From contig JACPEK010000006.1 of assembly GCA_016183535.1 (NCBI GenBank), positions 1 to 36,574 on the forward strand: DNA of 36,574 nucleotides, read 5' to 3'. The stretch comes from Candidatus Brennerbacteria bacterium. Lineage in GTDB: Bacteria; Patescibacteriota; Minisyncoccia; UBA6257; GWB1-50-10. The notes beneath the pieces are model-generated. The model was not told where the DNA came from and ran no database searches. It saw only the letters and a list, made by a program, of their open reading frames with translations. The position numbers and the translations under genes are program-made. Of the stretch, positions 5,536-13,661 are shown piece after piece (positions within the stretch are counted from its first letter, which is position 1; each line of letters opens with the position of its first letter).

Positions 5536-7695
5536 TCATCGCTCCAGCTTGAGCGAGAGCACCTTCGATATTCCGTCGTCTTCCATGGTAATACCATAGA
5601 GCGCGTCCGCGGCTTCCATGGTGGCACGATTGTGTGTCACGATAATGAACTGCGTTTTTTTCGCGAATTCCTTGACGAGCTCGGCAAACCGCGCCGCATT
5701 CACCTCGTCCAAGGGAGCGTCTATTTCATCCAAAACCAGAAAGGGCGGCGGCGACACCGCGATCAAGGCGAAGAGCGCGGCTAATGATACTAACGATTTC
5801 TCGCCGCCCGAAAGCATTTCCAAACTCGTGATTTTCTTCTTGGGGAGCGAAAGTTCTATTTCTACGCCCGCCGAGAGTTCGGGGTCTTCTTGCGACTCTT
5901 CCAAGACCGCTTCTCTCTCACCTCCCATAGGCGCGCCTTCCTCTTCTTCCTTCTTTGGCGCGGGTGGCTTCGTGAGCTTCAGGTACGCCTTACCGCCGCC
6001 GAACATAAGACGAAAATATGTATGGAACGAATCGTTCACCTCGCGGAACGCTTTTTTGAAATCGTTGTGTATCTTCTGATCCAAGTCGCGGATGAGTTTT
6101 TCGAGATCTCTCGTCGCCTTCGTCACGTCCTCATGTTCGCGCGAGAGGAAAGCGTAGCGGGTTTCCGCCTCGTCCGCCTCCTTTACAAGCGCCTGGTCTA
6201 TCTCCCCTATCGCCGCGAGTTCACCCCGCAAGCGGAGCGTTTTCCGTTCCGCGTCCTCGCCCGGCGCCTCCTTCGGCGCGGGAAGTTTTACAAGCTCGCC
6301 TCCGTCGCGTCCGGTCGCCGCCCATGCGTGCTGAAGCTCTTCCATCTGGAGCGAAAATCTTTCGCGCGCGAATGCTTTCTCTTCAAGCGCGCGCTCGAGC
6401 GCGCGGAGCTCGTTCTTTTTCATCTCGAGAATTTCTACCTGCGCGCGAAATGTCTCGGTCGCCGTGCGCTCAGCTTCGATAAACCTTTCCTCGTCCGCCT
6501 CGAGGGTTACGAAATCATTTTCAAGCGCCGCAAGTTCCTCACGAAGCGGGGTGAGGCGCGCGCTACGAGGCAAATCCTTCTTTTCTTTGTTTTCTAAAGT
6601 CTCTTCGATGCGCACGATCATTTCCTTCAACGCTTTTCGTATCGCCGGTAGGTCCTCGAGCGCGAGCATGCGCTTCGCGTCCTCCGCCGCCCGCGAAAGG
6701 AGCACACCGAGCTCGGCGGCGCTCTTTTCGCTTCGCGCCTCCTGTTTTGCTAAAAGTTCTTCCTCCACCTCGAACCGCGCGAGGTCGCGCTCGAGCGCGC
6801 GTCGGCGTTCGCCCACCGTCCGTTTTTTTTCCCGAAGCGCCTGGCGAGCCGCTTCGCTCAAGGAGTCCGCGGTAAACGAGCGGCGTTTATCTTCAAGTAT
6901 TCGTATCTCTTCCTCTTTCGCTTTTCGTTCCGCCGCGAATTTCGCGTGGGGCACTTCCGCTTCCGCGCTCGCGCGCGCGAGCGTGTGAAACCGTGCGCCG
7001 AAATACACGTCTTCGAGCGCTTTAAGCGTTCCTTCTATCTCGCTTCGGCGCTCGAAGCGGGACTTTTGTTTCCGGAGAAAGCGTACGTGCGGGGCAAGCT
7101 CTTCAAGCATCGCTTGTACCCTTTCCATATTCACGAGACTCGCCGCGAGCTGACGCTCCGCTTGCTCTTTTTTCAGCCGATACTCGCGGAGCCCGAGAAT
7201 CTCTTCAATCATCGCGCGCCGCTCACGAGGAGTCGAACGGACAAAGAGGTCGCCCTGCCCTTGCCCCACCATTGTGAGTCCGCGACTCCCGAGACGCGCG
7301 CGCGCGAGCATCGGAATCAAATCTTTAAGGCGCACCTCATCGCTGTTCATATAAAACGAGGAAGCTCCCGACCGATCCGTTTTCCGCTCAATAACCACCT
7401 CCGGCGCATCCACTGGAAAAAGGCGCGGATGATTCTTAAAAACAAGCGAAACGCGGGCGAAACCGGCCGCAGAGCGCTTCGGCGTACCGGCGAAAATCAA
7501 ATTTTCGAGCGCGCCTCCGCGGAGCTCGGAGGCGACTCGCTCCCCCAATACCCAGCGGAGCGCATCAATAACGTTCGACTTCCCGGATCCGTTCGGCCCT
7601 ACGATCGCCGTTACGCGAGAAGGAAATTCGAATACCGTCTTCGGCGCGAACGATTTAAAACCTTGAAGCTCGATGCGCTCGAGGAAATGATCCAT
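5536..7695 (-). CDS. smc: SMC-type chromosome segregation ATPase lacking a hinge
   Basis: SMC proteins are DNA-tethering ATPases that compact and segregate chromosomes. The N-terminal head has the Walker A GPNGSGKS (33-40) and the R-loop/Q-loop region GLTMVGQGQGDLF. The C-terminal head has the LSGGEKS signature (about 628), Walker B FLVLDEIDAPLD (about 652) and an H-loop ending TQFIIVTHNR. Total length is 719 residues against ~1150-1200 for ordinary SMC. The middle (about 175-545) reads as charged coiled coil throughout, with no glycine-rich globular hinge. The arms are therefore very short and dimerisation must differ or be lost. Rad50 (zinc hook) and RecN were considered; there is no CxxC hook, and the heads are SMC-like. 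The ATG overlaps the rnc stop by one base. Confidence 0.88.
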   Translation of the reverse strand: MDHFLERIELQGFKSFAPKTVFEFPSRVTAIVGPNGSGKSNVIDALRWVLGERVASELRGGALENLIFAGTPKRSAAGFARVSLVFKNHPRLFPVDAPEVVIERKTDRSGASSFYMNSDEVRLKDLIPMLARARLGSRGLTMVGQGQGDLFVRSTPRERRAMIEEILGLREYRLKKEQAERQLAASLVNMERVQAMLEELAPHVRFLRKQKSRFERRSEIEGTLKALEDVYFGARFHTLARASAEAEVPHAKFAAERKAKEEEIRILEDKRRSFTADSLSEAARQALREKKRTVGERRRALERDLARFEVEEELLAKQEARSEKSAAELGVLLSRAAEDAKRMLALEDLPAIRKALKEMIVRIEETLENKEKKDLPRSARLTPLREELAALENDFVTLEADEERFIEAERTATETFRAQVEILEMKKNELRALERALEEKAFARERFSLQMEELQHAWAATGRDGGELVKLPAPKEAPGEDAERKTLRLRGELAAIGEIDQALVKEADEAETRYAFLSREHEDVTKATRDLEKLIRDLDQKIHNDFKKAFREVNDSFHTYFRLMFGGGKAYLKLTKPPAPKKEEEEGAPMGGEREAVLEESQEDPELSAGVEIELSLPKKKITSLEMLSGGEKSLVSLAALFALIAVSPPPFLVLDEIDAPLDEVNAARFAELVKEFAKKTQFIIVTHNRATMEAADALYGITMEDDGISKVLSLKLER

Positions 7696-8405
7696 TATGA
7701 AAAATGCGCCAGTGCGCGCTCGGCCGCCGCTGTCTCCGCTTCTTGTTTCGAGGGTCCCTTCCCTTCCGCTAACTTCTCATCTCCCGCGAACACTCCGACT
7801 TCGAATTCTTTCGCGTGGTCGGGACCGGACTCCGAAAGAACGCGATAGGTCGGCGTAATCTTTCGCCGTTCCTGGAGCGTTTCTTGGAGCGCGCTCTTTG
7901 GATCTTTGTAGAGCTTGTTCACCATCACCTCTTCAAGGCGAGACGCCACGAGCGCATTCACCGTCTTTCGGGCCGTTTCATATCCCCGATCAAGATACAC
8001 CGCGCCGATGAGCGCCTCGAAAGCGTTCGCAAGGATCACCTCGCGCGCGCGACCCGCGGCGCCGGATTGAGGCCCGAGCGACGCAAGCGCTTCGCCCTTC
8101 GAGAGGTGCAGAAAATCTCCGAGGCGGATGTCTTCCGCCACCGCCGCGAGCATCTGGTAGTTCACCAGAGCCGCGCGGATGCCGGTGAGACGCCCCTCGT
8201 CGTCGTGCGGAAATTTCTCAAAAAGAAATTCCGTGATCGCGAGTTCGAGCACCGCATCACCGAGAAACTCGAGACGTTCATTATGCGAACGCTTCCAGGA
8301 GGGATGCTCGTTCAGATAAGAACGGTGAGTAAGCGCTTCTTCGAGAAACGCAACGTTCTTGAATAACACGCCGATCGCTTCTTCCAAATGTTCCCGCTTG
8401 GTCAT
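7695..8405 (-). CDS. rnc: Ribonuclease III
   Basis: RNase III cleaves double-stranded RNA, processing rRNA precursors and structured mRNAs. The signature HNERLEFLGD (41-50) and the second catalytic glutamate in ANAFEALIGAVYLD (E130) are intact. A C-terminal double-stranded RNA-binding domain follows (about 165-236, ending KQEAETAAAERALAHF). Its 236 residues are the usual size. It lies between nusB and smc with a one-base overlap to smc, matching the frequent rnc-smc linkage. Confidence 0.97.
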   Translation of the reverse strand: MTKREHLEEAIGVLFKNVAFLEEALTHRSYLNEHPSWKRSHNERLEFLGDAVLELAITEFLFEKFPHDDEGRLTGIRAALVNYQMLAAVAEDIRLGDFLHLSKGEALASLGPQSGAAGRAREVILANAFEALIGAVYLDRGYETARKTVNALVASRLEEVMVNKLYKDPKSALQETLQERRKITPTYRVLSESGPDHAKEFEVGVFAGDEKLAEGKGPSKQEAETAAAERALAHFS

Positions 8406-8410
8406 ACCGA

Positions 8411-8878
8411 TTATGCGAGGGTTTTCGAGTCGGCCGACGAAGAAAACCCTTCCCTCCCCGCCTCCGCTTGCTCGCGAAACACGGTTCCGAGCACGCCGTT
8501 TACAAACCGCGGTGAGCTTGCGCCGCCATAACTCTTCGCAAGCTCGATTGCCTCATTGATAGCGACTTTCGGAGGCACTTCTTTGTGGTCGGCATAGAGG
8601 AGTTCAAAAAGGCCGATGCGAAGCACGTTCCGGTCGATGACGGCGATTTGGTCCACTGGCCATTCGGGCGCGGTGCGCGCGATCGTTCCATCTATTTCTT
8701 TGAGATGCTCGATGATGCCCTTCACGATCCGCCACGCGAAATCAGGCTCGTCGATGCCTGGCCCGAACTCCACAAGGTTTCGCTCTATGATGCCGACCAA
8801 ATCCGTCTCGCGCTTGTAAAAATCCCATTCATAGAGGGATTGAAGCACGATGGTGCGGATGAGGTGACGAGTAGCCAC
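8411..8878 (-). CDS. nusB: Transcription antitermination factor NusB
   Basis: An all-helical RNA-binding factor that with NusE/S10 binds boxA in rRNA leaders and supports antitermination. Family features are the opening [17 protein letters not shown], the central [20 protein letters not shown] (about 76-95) and the closing [18 protein letters not shown] with RFVNGVLG. Its 155 residues are normal. It is the first gene of nusB-rnc-smc, five bases upstream of rnc. There is no clear SD. Confidence 0.95.
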   Translation of the reverse strand: MATRHLIRTIVLQSLYEWDFYKRETDLVGIIERNLVEFGPGIDEPDFAWRIVKGIIEHLKEIDGTIARTAPEWPVDQIAVIDRNVLRIGLFELLYADHKEVPPKVAINEAIELAKSYGGASSPRFVNGVLGTVFREQAEAGREGFSSSADSKTLA

Positions 8879-8964
8879 AGAGTGTAAAAATCCTAAATGC
8901 TAAACTCCCAATGCGAAACGAATTCTTAATGTCAAAATTCCAATTGCCCGAAACGTCTTAAATT

Positions 8965-9147
8965 TTAAAATTTCGAGTTTCGAGTCTCTGATTTGCGTCG
9001 CACATATGCTCCGCACTGCGGACAAGCGCGATGACCAAAAGTAGGCCCTTTACACGAGGGACATACCAGGATCGCGCGCTTCTTCATCGCGAGTTGCGAG
9101 CGTCGCCGCCCGACTTTCGATTTTGAATGATGGCTTAGTCGCGTCAT
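8965..9147 (-). CDS. rpmF: 50S ribosomal protein L32
   Basis: The product has 60 residues: a basic N-terminus (SKSKVGRRRSQLAMKK) followed by a zinc-ribbon with CPSC and CPQC pairs (about 29-46), the four-cysteine form of bL32. Only the C-terminal tail is unusual. The ATG overlaps the rnhB stop by four bases, so rnhB and rpmF are translated together. The intergenic stretch to nusB (8879-8964) is AT-rich and shows no recognisable promoter. Confidence 0.92.
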   Translation of the reverse strand: MTRLSHHSKSKVGRRRSQLAMKKRAILVCPSCKGPTFGHRACPQCGAYVRRKSETRNSKF

Positions 9148-9785
9148 ATGGTTCTTACTTTAAGAAAATTTTTGAGAAAGGTCAAACGGTGTACGGCGGA
9201 CGGGCCATGCCGCGCGAGCGCACGGCGATGAAGGTCGGTGCCATAACCTTTATGCGCCGCGAAGCCGTAGGCGGGGTAGCGCGCATGGAGCCGCGCCATC
9301 GCGCGATCACGCGTTACCTTTGCCACGATGGACGCGAGTTGTATCTCGGAAACTTTCTCGTCCCCCCGCACTATCGTAAGAGTCACACGCGGCGTCAATC
9401 CGTCATGCGGACTAATAAAAAGCCCCCCGTCCAGAAGAACGGCGAGCGACGAAGGCGTGAGTTCGGCGGTCGCGACCAAACGTTCATAGGCGCGCGTGGC
9501 GGCAAGGTTCGCCGCGTTCGTGATGTTCACGCGATCCACGGTGCGTGGCAAGACCCGCGCGGTCGCGAATACCACATTTCCCGCACGCGCATGTTCCCGT
9601 ACCGTTTCGAACCAACATTCCCGCGCGCGAAGCGTAAGGCGCTTGGAATCACGGAGGGGGGCACGCGGCGCTTCTTTGAAAAACCGCTTCCGATCCAAAA
9701 AAGCGAACGCCGCCACCGTCACCGAACCGCACAAGGCCCCGCGCCCCACTTCATCCACGCCGATCACCAAGTGTTTTTTCTCCAT
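9144..9785 (-). CDS. rnhB: Ribonuclease HII
   Basis: RNase HII removes ribonucleotides misincorporated in DNA. The catalytic motif VIGVDEVGRG follows the start. DSKRLT, LLDGGLF, and SIVAKVTRDRAMARLH with YGFAAHKGYGT complete the family pattern. The ATG at 9785 gives 213 residues. The frame stays open to 9959, but the extension has no family similarity and would overlap the dnaE start region, so the internal start is preferred. It is divergent from dnaE; both promoters must lie within 9786-9945. Confidence 0.94.
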   Translation of the reverse strand: MEKKHLVIGVDEVGRGALCGSVTVAAFAFLDRKRFFKEAPRAPLRDSKRLTLRARECWFETVREHARAGNVVFATARVLPRTVDRVNITNAANLAATRAYERLVATAELTPSSLAVLLDGGLFISPHDGLTPRVTLTIVRGDEKVSEIQLASIVAKVTRDRAMARLHARYPAYGFAAHKGYGTDLHRRALARHGPSAVHRLTFLKNFLKVRTI

Positions 9786-9945
9786 CGCTTTACATTCTAC
9801 CGCAGACGGTTTGATTTCGTGAGTTGTCCACCTTGCCGCGTGGCGTGGCAACTTTTTAAAATGTCCTTGCTTTATGAAATTCGTCCACCCCACACCCCCT
9901 CTCGCTCCGCTCGAATAATACGCGGACAAGTCCTCATATTTAACT

Positions 9946-12900
9946 ATGTCAAAATTCACTCACCTTCACGTACACAGCCACTATTCGTTGCTCGACGGAC
10001 TCACAAAAATTGACGACCTCGTCGCGCGCGCCAAAGAGCTCGGCATGCACGCGATCGCCCTGACCGACCACGGTAATCTCTACGGCGCCGTGGAATTTTT
10101 CAAAGCGGCGCGCGCGGCGGGGGTGAAGCCCATCCTCGGCGTTGAAGTATATGTTGCGCCCCACGGTCGGCTCTCCAAACGCCCGAGGATGGACGAAACG
10201 CGTTATCACCTTACACTCCTCGCAAAAAACGAAACGGGCTGGAAAAATTTGATCGCGCTCGTCACGCAGTCATACCTCGAGGGGTTCTACTACAAACCGC
10301 GCGTGGACCGCGAACTCCTCGCCGCGCGCGCGGCGGGACTCGTATGTCTCTCGGGGTGCGTATCAAGCGAACTCGCGCGGCATCTTTCCGCAAAACGATT
10401 CGTCGACGCGGAGGAAACCGCCGCGTGGCATAAAAAAGTTTTCGGCGACGATTACTATCTTGAAATACAGCCGCACGATCCGTCGCTTTGGGAATCCACC
10501 GCCGCGCTTGGAAAAAAACTTGTGATTCCGCTCGTCGCCACTGCGGACGCCCACTACCTCACAAAAGACGACAAAACGGCGCACGAAATTCTCCTCGCGG
10601 TACAAACCAACGCAAAACTCGACGACGAGGATCGGTTGTCTTTGAAGGACTACGACGTTTCACTTACGAGTCCGGAAAAAATGGCGGAGATATTCCGCGA
10701 CTATCCCGCAGCGGTGACAAACACGCTCCGAATCGCCGACGCCTGCACGGTCGAACTCGAGTTAGGCAAGACAAAGCTTCCCAAGTTTCCGTTCCCGCCA
10801 GAATTTACTTCGTCGTTCGATTACCTCAAAGCGTTGGTCGAGGAGCGGCTCTCCCGCCGTTATGCCGAAATCGGTCCCGAGATCCGCGATCGCATTGAAA
10901 TGGAGCTCGCAGTCATTGAAAAGACGGGTTTTGCGGATTACTTTCTGATTGTCGCAGATTTTGTGAACTGGGCGAAAACCCATGGCATTGTGGTGGGTCC
11001 TGGCCGAGGCTCGGCCGCCGGAAGCATCATTTCCTACATAGTGGGAATCACGAACGTCGAGCCCTTGCGATACCGTCTCCTCTTCGAGCGGTTTCTGAAC
11101 CCAGACCGCATCCAGGTACCCGACATTGATATTGACTTCACCGACACCCGCCGCGACGAGGTGGTGGCATACGTGCGCGAAAAGTATGGAGCCGACAAGG
11201 TGGCGCAGATCATCACATTCGGAACTATGATGGCCCGGGCGGCGATCCGCGACACGGCCCGGGCGATGGGTCTCCCCTACGGCACGGGCGACCGGCTCGC
11301 AAAACTCATTCCGTTCAACGCCACGATCGGGGAAGCGCTTGAGATCGTCCCCGAACTCAAGACCGCATATGCCGAAGAAACCGAGACGAAGCGGCTCCTT
11401 GACGCCGCGGTGAAGCTTGAGGGCGTCGCGCGGCATGCCTCGGTGCATGCCTGCGGGGTCGTGATTTCGTCCGAAGCGCTCACAAACTTTGTACCCCTCC
11501 AAAGGGCGCCGCAGGGAGAGAATACCGTCATCACGCAGTTCGAGATGCATTCGATTGAAGACTTGGGACTCCTGAAGATGGATTTTTTGGGGCTTAAAAA
11601 CCTTACTATCATCGAGCGTACGCTCCGCCTGGTAAAAGAACTCCACGGCGAGGAGGTGAACCTCGACATGATTCCCCTGGATGACACACGAACATTCGAA
11701 GTATTGCGCAGGGGTGAGACTACCGGCATCTTCCAGCTTGAGGGCTCCGGCATGACACGGTACTTGAAAGACCTCAAACCCACCGAGCTTGAAGACGTGA
11801 TCGCGATGATCGCACTCTACCGTCCTGGACCGATGGAACTTATCCCGCACTTCATCCATCGCAAACACGGCAGGGAACAAATCACCTATCTCCATCCGCG
11901 CCTCGAACCGATTTTGAAAAATACCTACGGCGTCGGAGTTTACCAGGAGCAAATGATGCAGATCGCGCGCGACCTCGCGGGTTTCACGCTCGCGGAGGCC
12001 GATACGCTTCGCAAGGCGATCGGAAAAAAAATCAAGTCACTCCTCGACGAACAGAAGGAAAAACTCGTGAATGGAATGATCGCAAACGGCATTGACCCGA
12101 AAACCGCTCACGCGATCTGGGAGCTCTTCCCGCCTTTCGCGCGCTACGGCTTTAACCGCAGTCACGCCGCGTGTTATGCCGTGGTCAGCTATCAAACCGC
12201 TTACCTTAAAGCTCACTATCCCGTGGAGTTCATGGTCGCGCTCCTCGACACCTCTTCCGGCGACCTCGATCGCATCACCTTCCTCGTCGGCGAGGCAAAA
12301 CGGCTTCAGATCCCCGTGCTTCCCCCGGATGTAAACATGAGCGCGCAGAATTTTACCGTTGACGAAGAAGCGAGAGGAATCCGTTTCGGTCTCCTCGCAA
12401 TCAAAAATCTCGGAGCCAACATCGTAGCGGCCGTAATTGACGAGCGCACGCGCGGCGGCCCGTACGAATCGCTCTCGCAGTTCCTCACGCGCGTCCAACA
12501 CCGCGACATGAATAAAAAGTCGCTTGAGTCGCTTATCAAGTCCGGCGCGTTTGATTCTTTAGGTATGGAACGCGGACAGGCTCTTGATAACATCGAGGAT
12601 TTGGTGCGCTTCAACCAAACCGCAAAGCGGCTTGCGTCGTCGAACCAATCGTCGCTCTTCGGTTCCACCGCAAGTTTCGCCTCGTTCCGCATGAGACCAG
12701 GAAAGTCGGCCGACAAGGGGCTTATGCTCACGTGGGAAAAAGAGCTCCTCGGTCTCTATCTCACCGACCATCCATGGAACGCCTACCTCGCGAAGCTCGG
12801 GAGCGCGGTGAAGCCTATCAAGGAGACGGTGCAGGCTCATCCGGAAGATCGGAGTAGAAACCGCGAGAGGAACGGAAACGGCGCGCGTTTGCGCCTCGCT

Positions 12901-13131
12901 GGCATCATTGCGGGCGTACAGAGGATCACCACGAAGAAAGGTCAGCCGATGCTTTTCGTAACACTCGAGGATTTGTCGGACAATCTCGAGGTCATGGTCT
13001 TCGCGGACACCTTGGCGAAACATCCCCTTATATGGCAGGAGAATCGGGCCGTGCTATTGACCGGCCGCCTTTCGTGGCGCGACGGCGAACCGAAGCTTAT
13101 CTGCGACGAGGTAAAGGAGTTGCAGGCATAA
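9946..13131 (+). CDS. dnaE: DNA polymerase III alpha subunit
   Basis: The replicative polymerase of the DnaE1 type, 1061 residues, somewhat shorter than in E. coli (1160). The N-terminal PHP domain starts HLHVHSHYSLLDG and keeps metal-ligand-like histidines. The palm carries PDIDIDF (aspartates at about 393, 395 and 397) and KMDFLGL (third aspartate at about 546). FARYGFNRSHAACYAVVSY marks the fingers. A helix-hairpin-helix region follows, and an OB fold begins near residue 985 (RLAGIIAGVQRITTKKGQPM). The C-terminal tau-binding part is minimal. No SD precedes the ATG. It converges on the small gene at 13185. Confidence 0.97.
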   Translation: MSKFTHLHVHSHYSLLDGLTKIDDLVARAKELGMHAIALTDHGNLYGAVEFFKAARAAGVKPILGVEVYVAPHGRLSKRPRMDETRYHLTLLAKNETGWKNLIALVTQSYLEGFYYKPRVDRELLAARAAGLVCLSGCVSSELARHLSAKRFVDAEETAAWHKKVFGDDYYLEIQPHDPSLWESTAALGKKLVIPLVATADAHYLTKDDKTAHEILLAVQTNAKLDDEDRLSLKDYDVSLTSPEKMAEIFRDYPAAVTNTLRIADACTVELELGKTKLPKFPFPPEFTSSFDYLKALVEERLSRRYAEIGPEIRDRIEMELAVIEKTGFADYFLIVADFVNWAKTHGIVVGPGRGSAAGSIISYIVGITNVEPLRYRLLFERFLNPDRIQVPDIDIDFTDTRRDEVVAYVREKYGADKVAQIITFGTMMARAAIRDTARAMGLPYGTGDRLAKLIPFNATIGEALEIVPELKTAYAEETETKRLLDAAVKLEGVARHASVHACGVVISSEALTNFVPLQRAPQGENTVITQFEMHSIEDLGLLKMDFLGLKNLTIIERTLRLVKELHGEEVNLDMIPLDDTRTFEVLRRGETTGIFQLEGSGMTRYLKDLKPTELEDVIAMIALYRPGPMELIPHFIHRKHGREQITYLHPRLEPILKNTYGVGVYQEQMMQIARDLAGFTLAEADTLRKAIGKKIKSLLDEQKEKLVNGMIANGIDPKTAHAIWELFPPFARYGFNRSHAACYAVVSYQTAYLKAHYPVEFMVALLDTSSGDLDRITFLVGEAKRLQIPVLPPDVNMSAQNFTVDEEARGIRFGLLAIKNLGANIVAAVIDERTRGGPYESLSQFLTRVQHRDMNKKSLESLIKSGAFDSLGMERGQALDNIEDLVRFNQTAKRLASSNQSSLFGSTASFASFRMRPGKSADKGLMLTWEKELLGLYLTDHPWNAYLAKLGSAVKPIKETVQAHPEDRSRNRERNGNGARLRLAGIIAGVQRITTKKGQPMLFVTLEDLSDNLEVMVFADTLAKHPLIWQENRAVLLTGRLSWRDGEPKLICDEVKELQA

Positions 13132-13174
13132 AAAGCCTTAAAAAATTTAACGAGGGCGCCTTTCAATAAAGCAG

Positions 13175-13201
13175 AAAGCGCTCATCATTTATGAGCGCTT
13201 T
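13175..13201. terminator. Bidirectional hairpin between dnaE and its convergent neighbour
   Basis: AAAGCGCTCAT (13175-13185) and ATGAGCGCTTT (13191-13201) form an 11-bp perfect stem with a CATTT loop. It lies 43 bases after the dnaE stop and contains the stop codon of the minus-strand gene. Poly-U is weak on both sides (GGTTTTG on the plus strand). Confidence 0.65.
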
Positions 13202-13544
13202 GGTTTTGCCGGCGACGCACCAGCGTGGTAAGAAATTTTTTCGCGGCGGGTATGTTCCCGCTCGAGAGGAGCCGTCCAAGTGTCCGCTCTTTCGTCCCGC
13301 GCCCGTTCGCTTCCATGAAGGGGGCAAGCGCCTCAAGAATGAGCGACGTGGCAATCTTCGGATTTTTCGCCAGCTTCGGAAAGTGTTCAACCGAAACGGC
13401 CCGATAAATTCCATTCAACACTCCCTCTATTTTTTCGCATTTCCGGCGGAACTCCCTCCTGAAACGCAAAACGCTTACGATGTTCCACGCCATAACGACC
13501 AGAAGAAAGACCGTTAAGACAAAGACCGCAATGCGCATTTCCAT
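13185..13544 (-). CDS. Hypothetical membrane-anchored protein
   Basis: The product has 119 residues from the ATG at 13544, chosen because a GGAGG (13551-13555) lies six bases upstream. A longer frame to 13598 exists but lacks such a site. One N-terminal transmembrane helix (about 3-25, RIAVFVLTVFLLVVMAWNIV) is followed by a basic cytoplasmic-like segment (RFRREFRRKCEKIE) and a helical region rich in Lys and Arg to the end. No family is recognised. It is convergent with dnaE and shares its hairpin terminator. Confidence 0.65.
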   Translation of the reverse strand: MEMRIAVFVLTVFLLVVMAWNIVSVLRFRREFRRKCEKIEGVLNGIYRAVSVEHFPKLAKNPKIATSLILEALAPFMEANGRGTKERTLGRLLSSGNIPAAKKFLTTLVRRRQNQSAHK

Positions 13545-13648
13545 TACCAGCCTCCATTGTTTATGTGTTATGAAAGTACCTTTTCTATTGAATAACACAA
13601 ATTCCGGCGGCGCGTCAATCTAAATGTGCGTTTGCCCGCACGATCGGA

Positions 13649-13661
13649 TATAATGAAACCA
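13649..13661 (+). promoter_or_regulatory. -10 box of thrS (leaderless)
   Basis: A perfect TATAAT at 13649-13654 ends seven bases before the ATG at 13662. No convincing -35 lies 16-18 bases upstream. The start of transcription would coincide with the ATG. Confidence 0.5.

Noticed and set aside
9786-9959. Longer start for RNase HII
   Set aside because: The added 58 residues lack family similarity and would overlap the dnaE start; the catalytic motif follows the ATG at 9785 directly.
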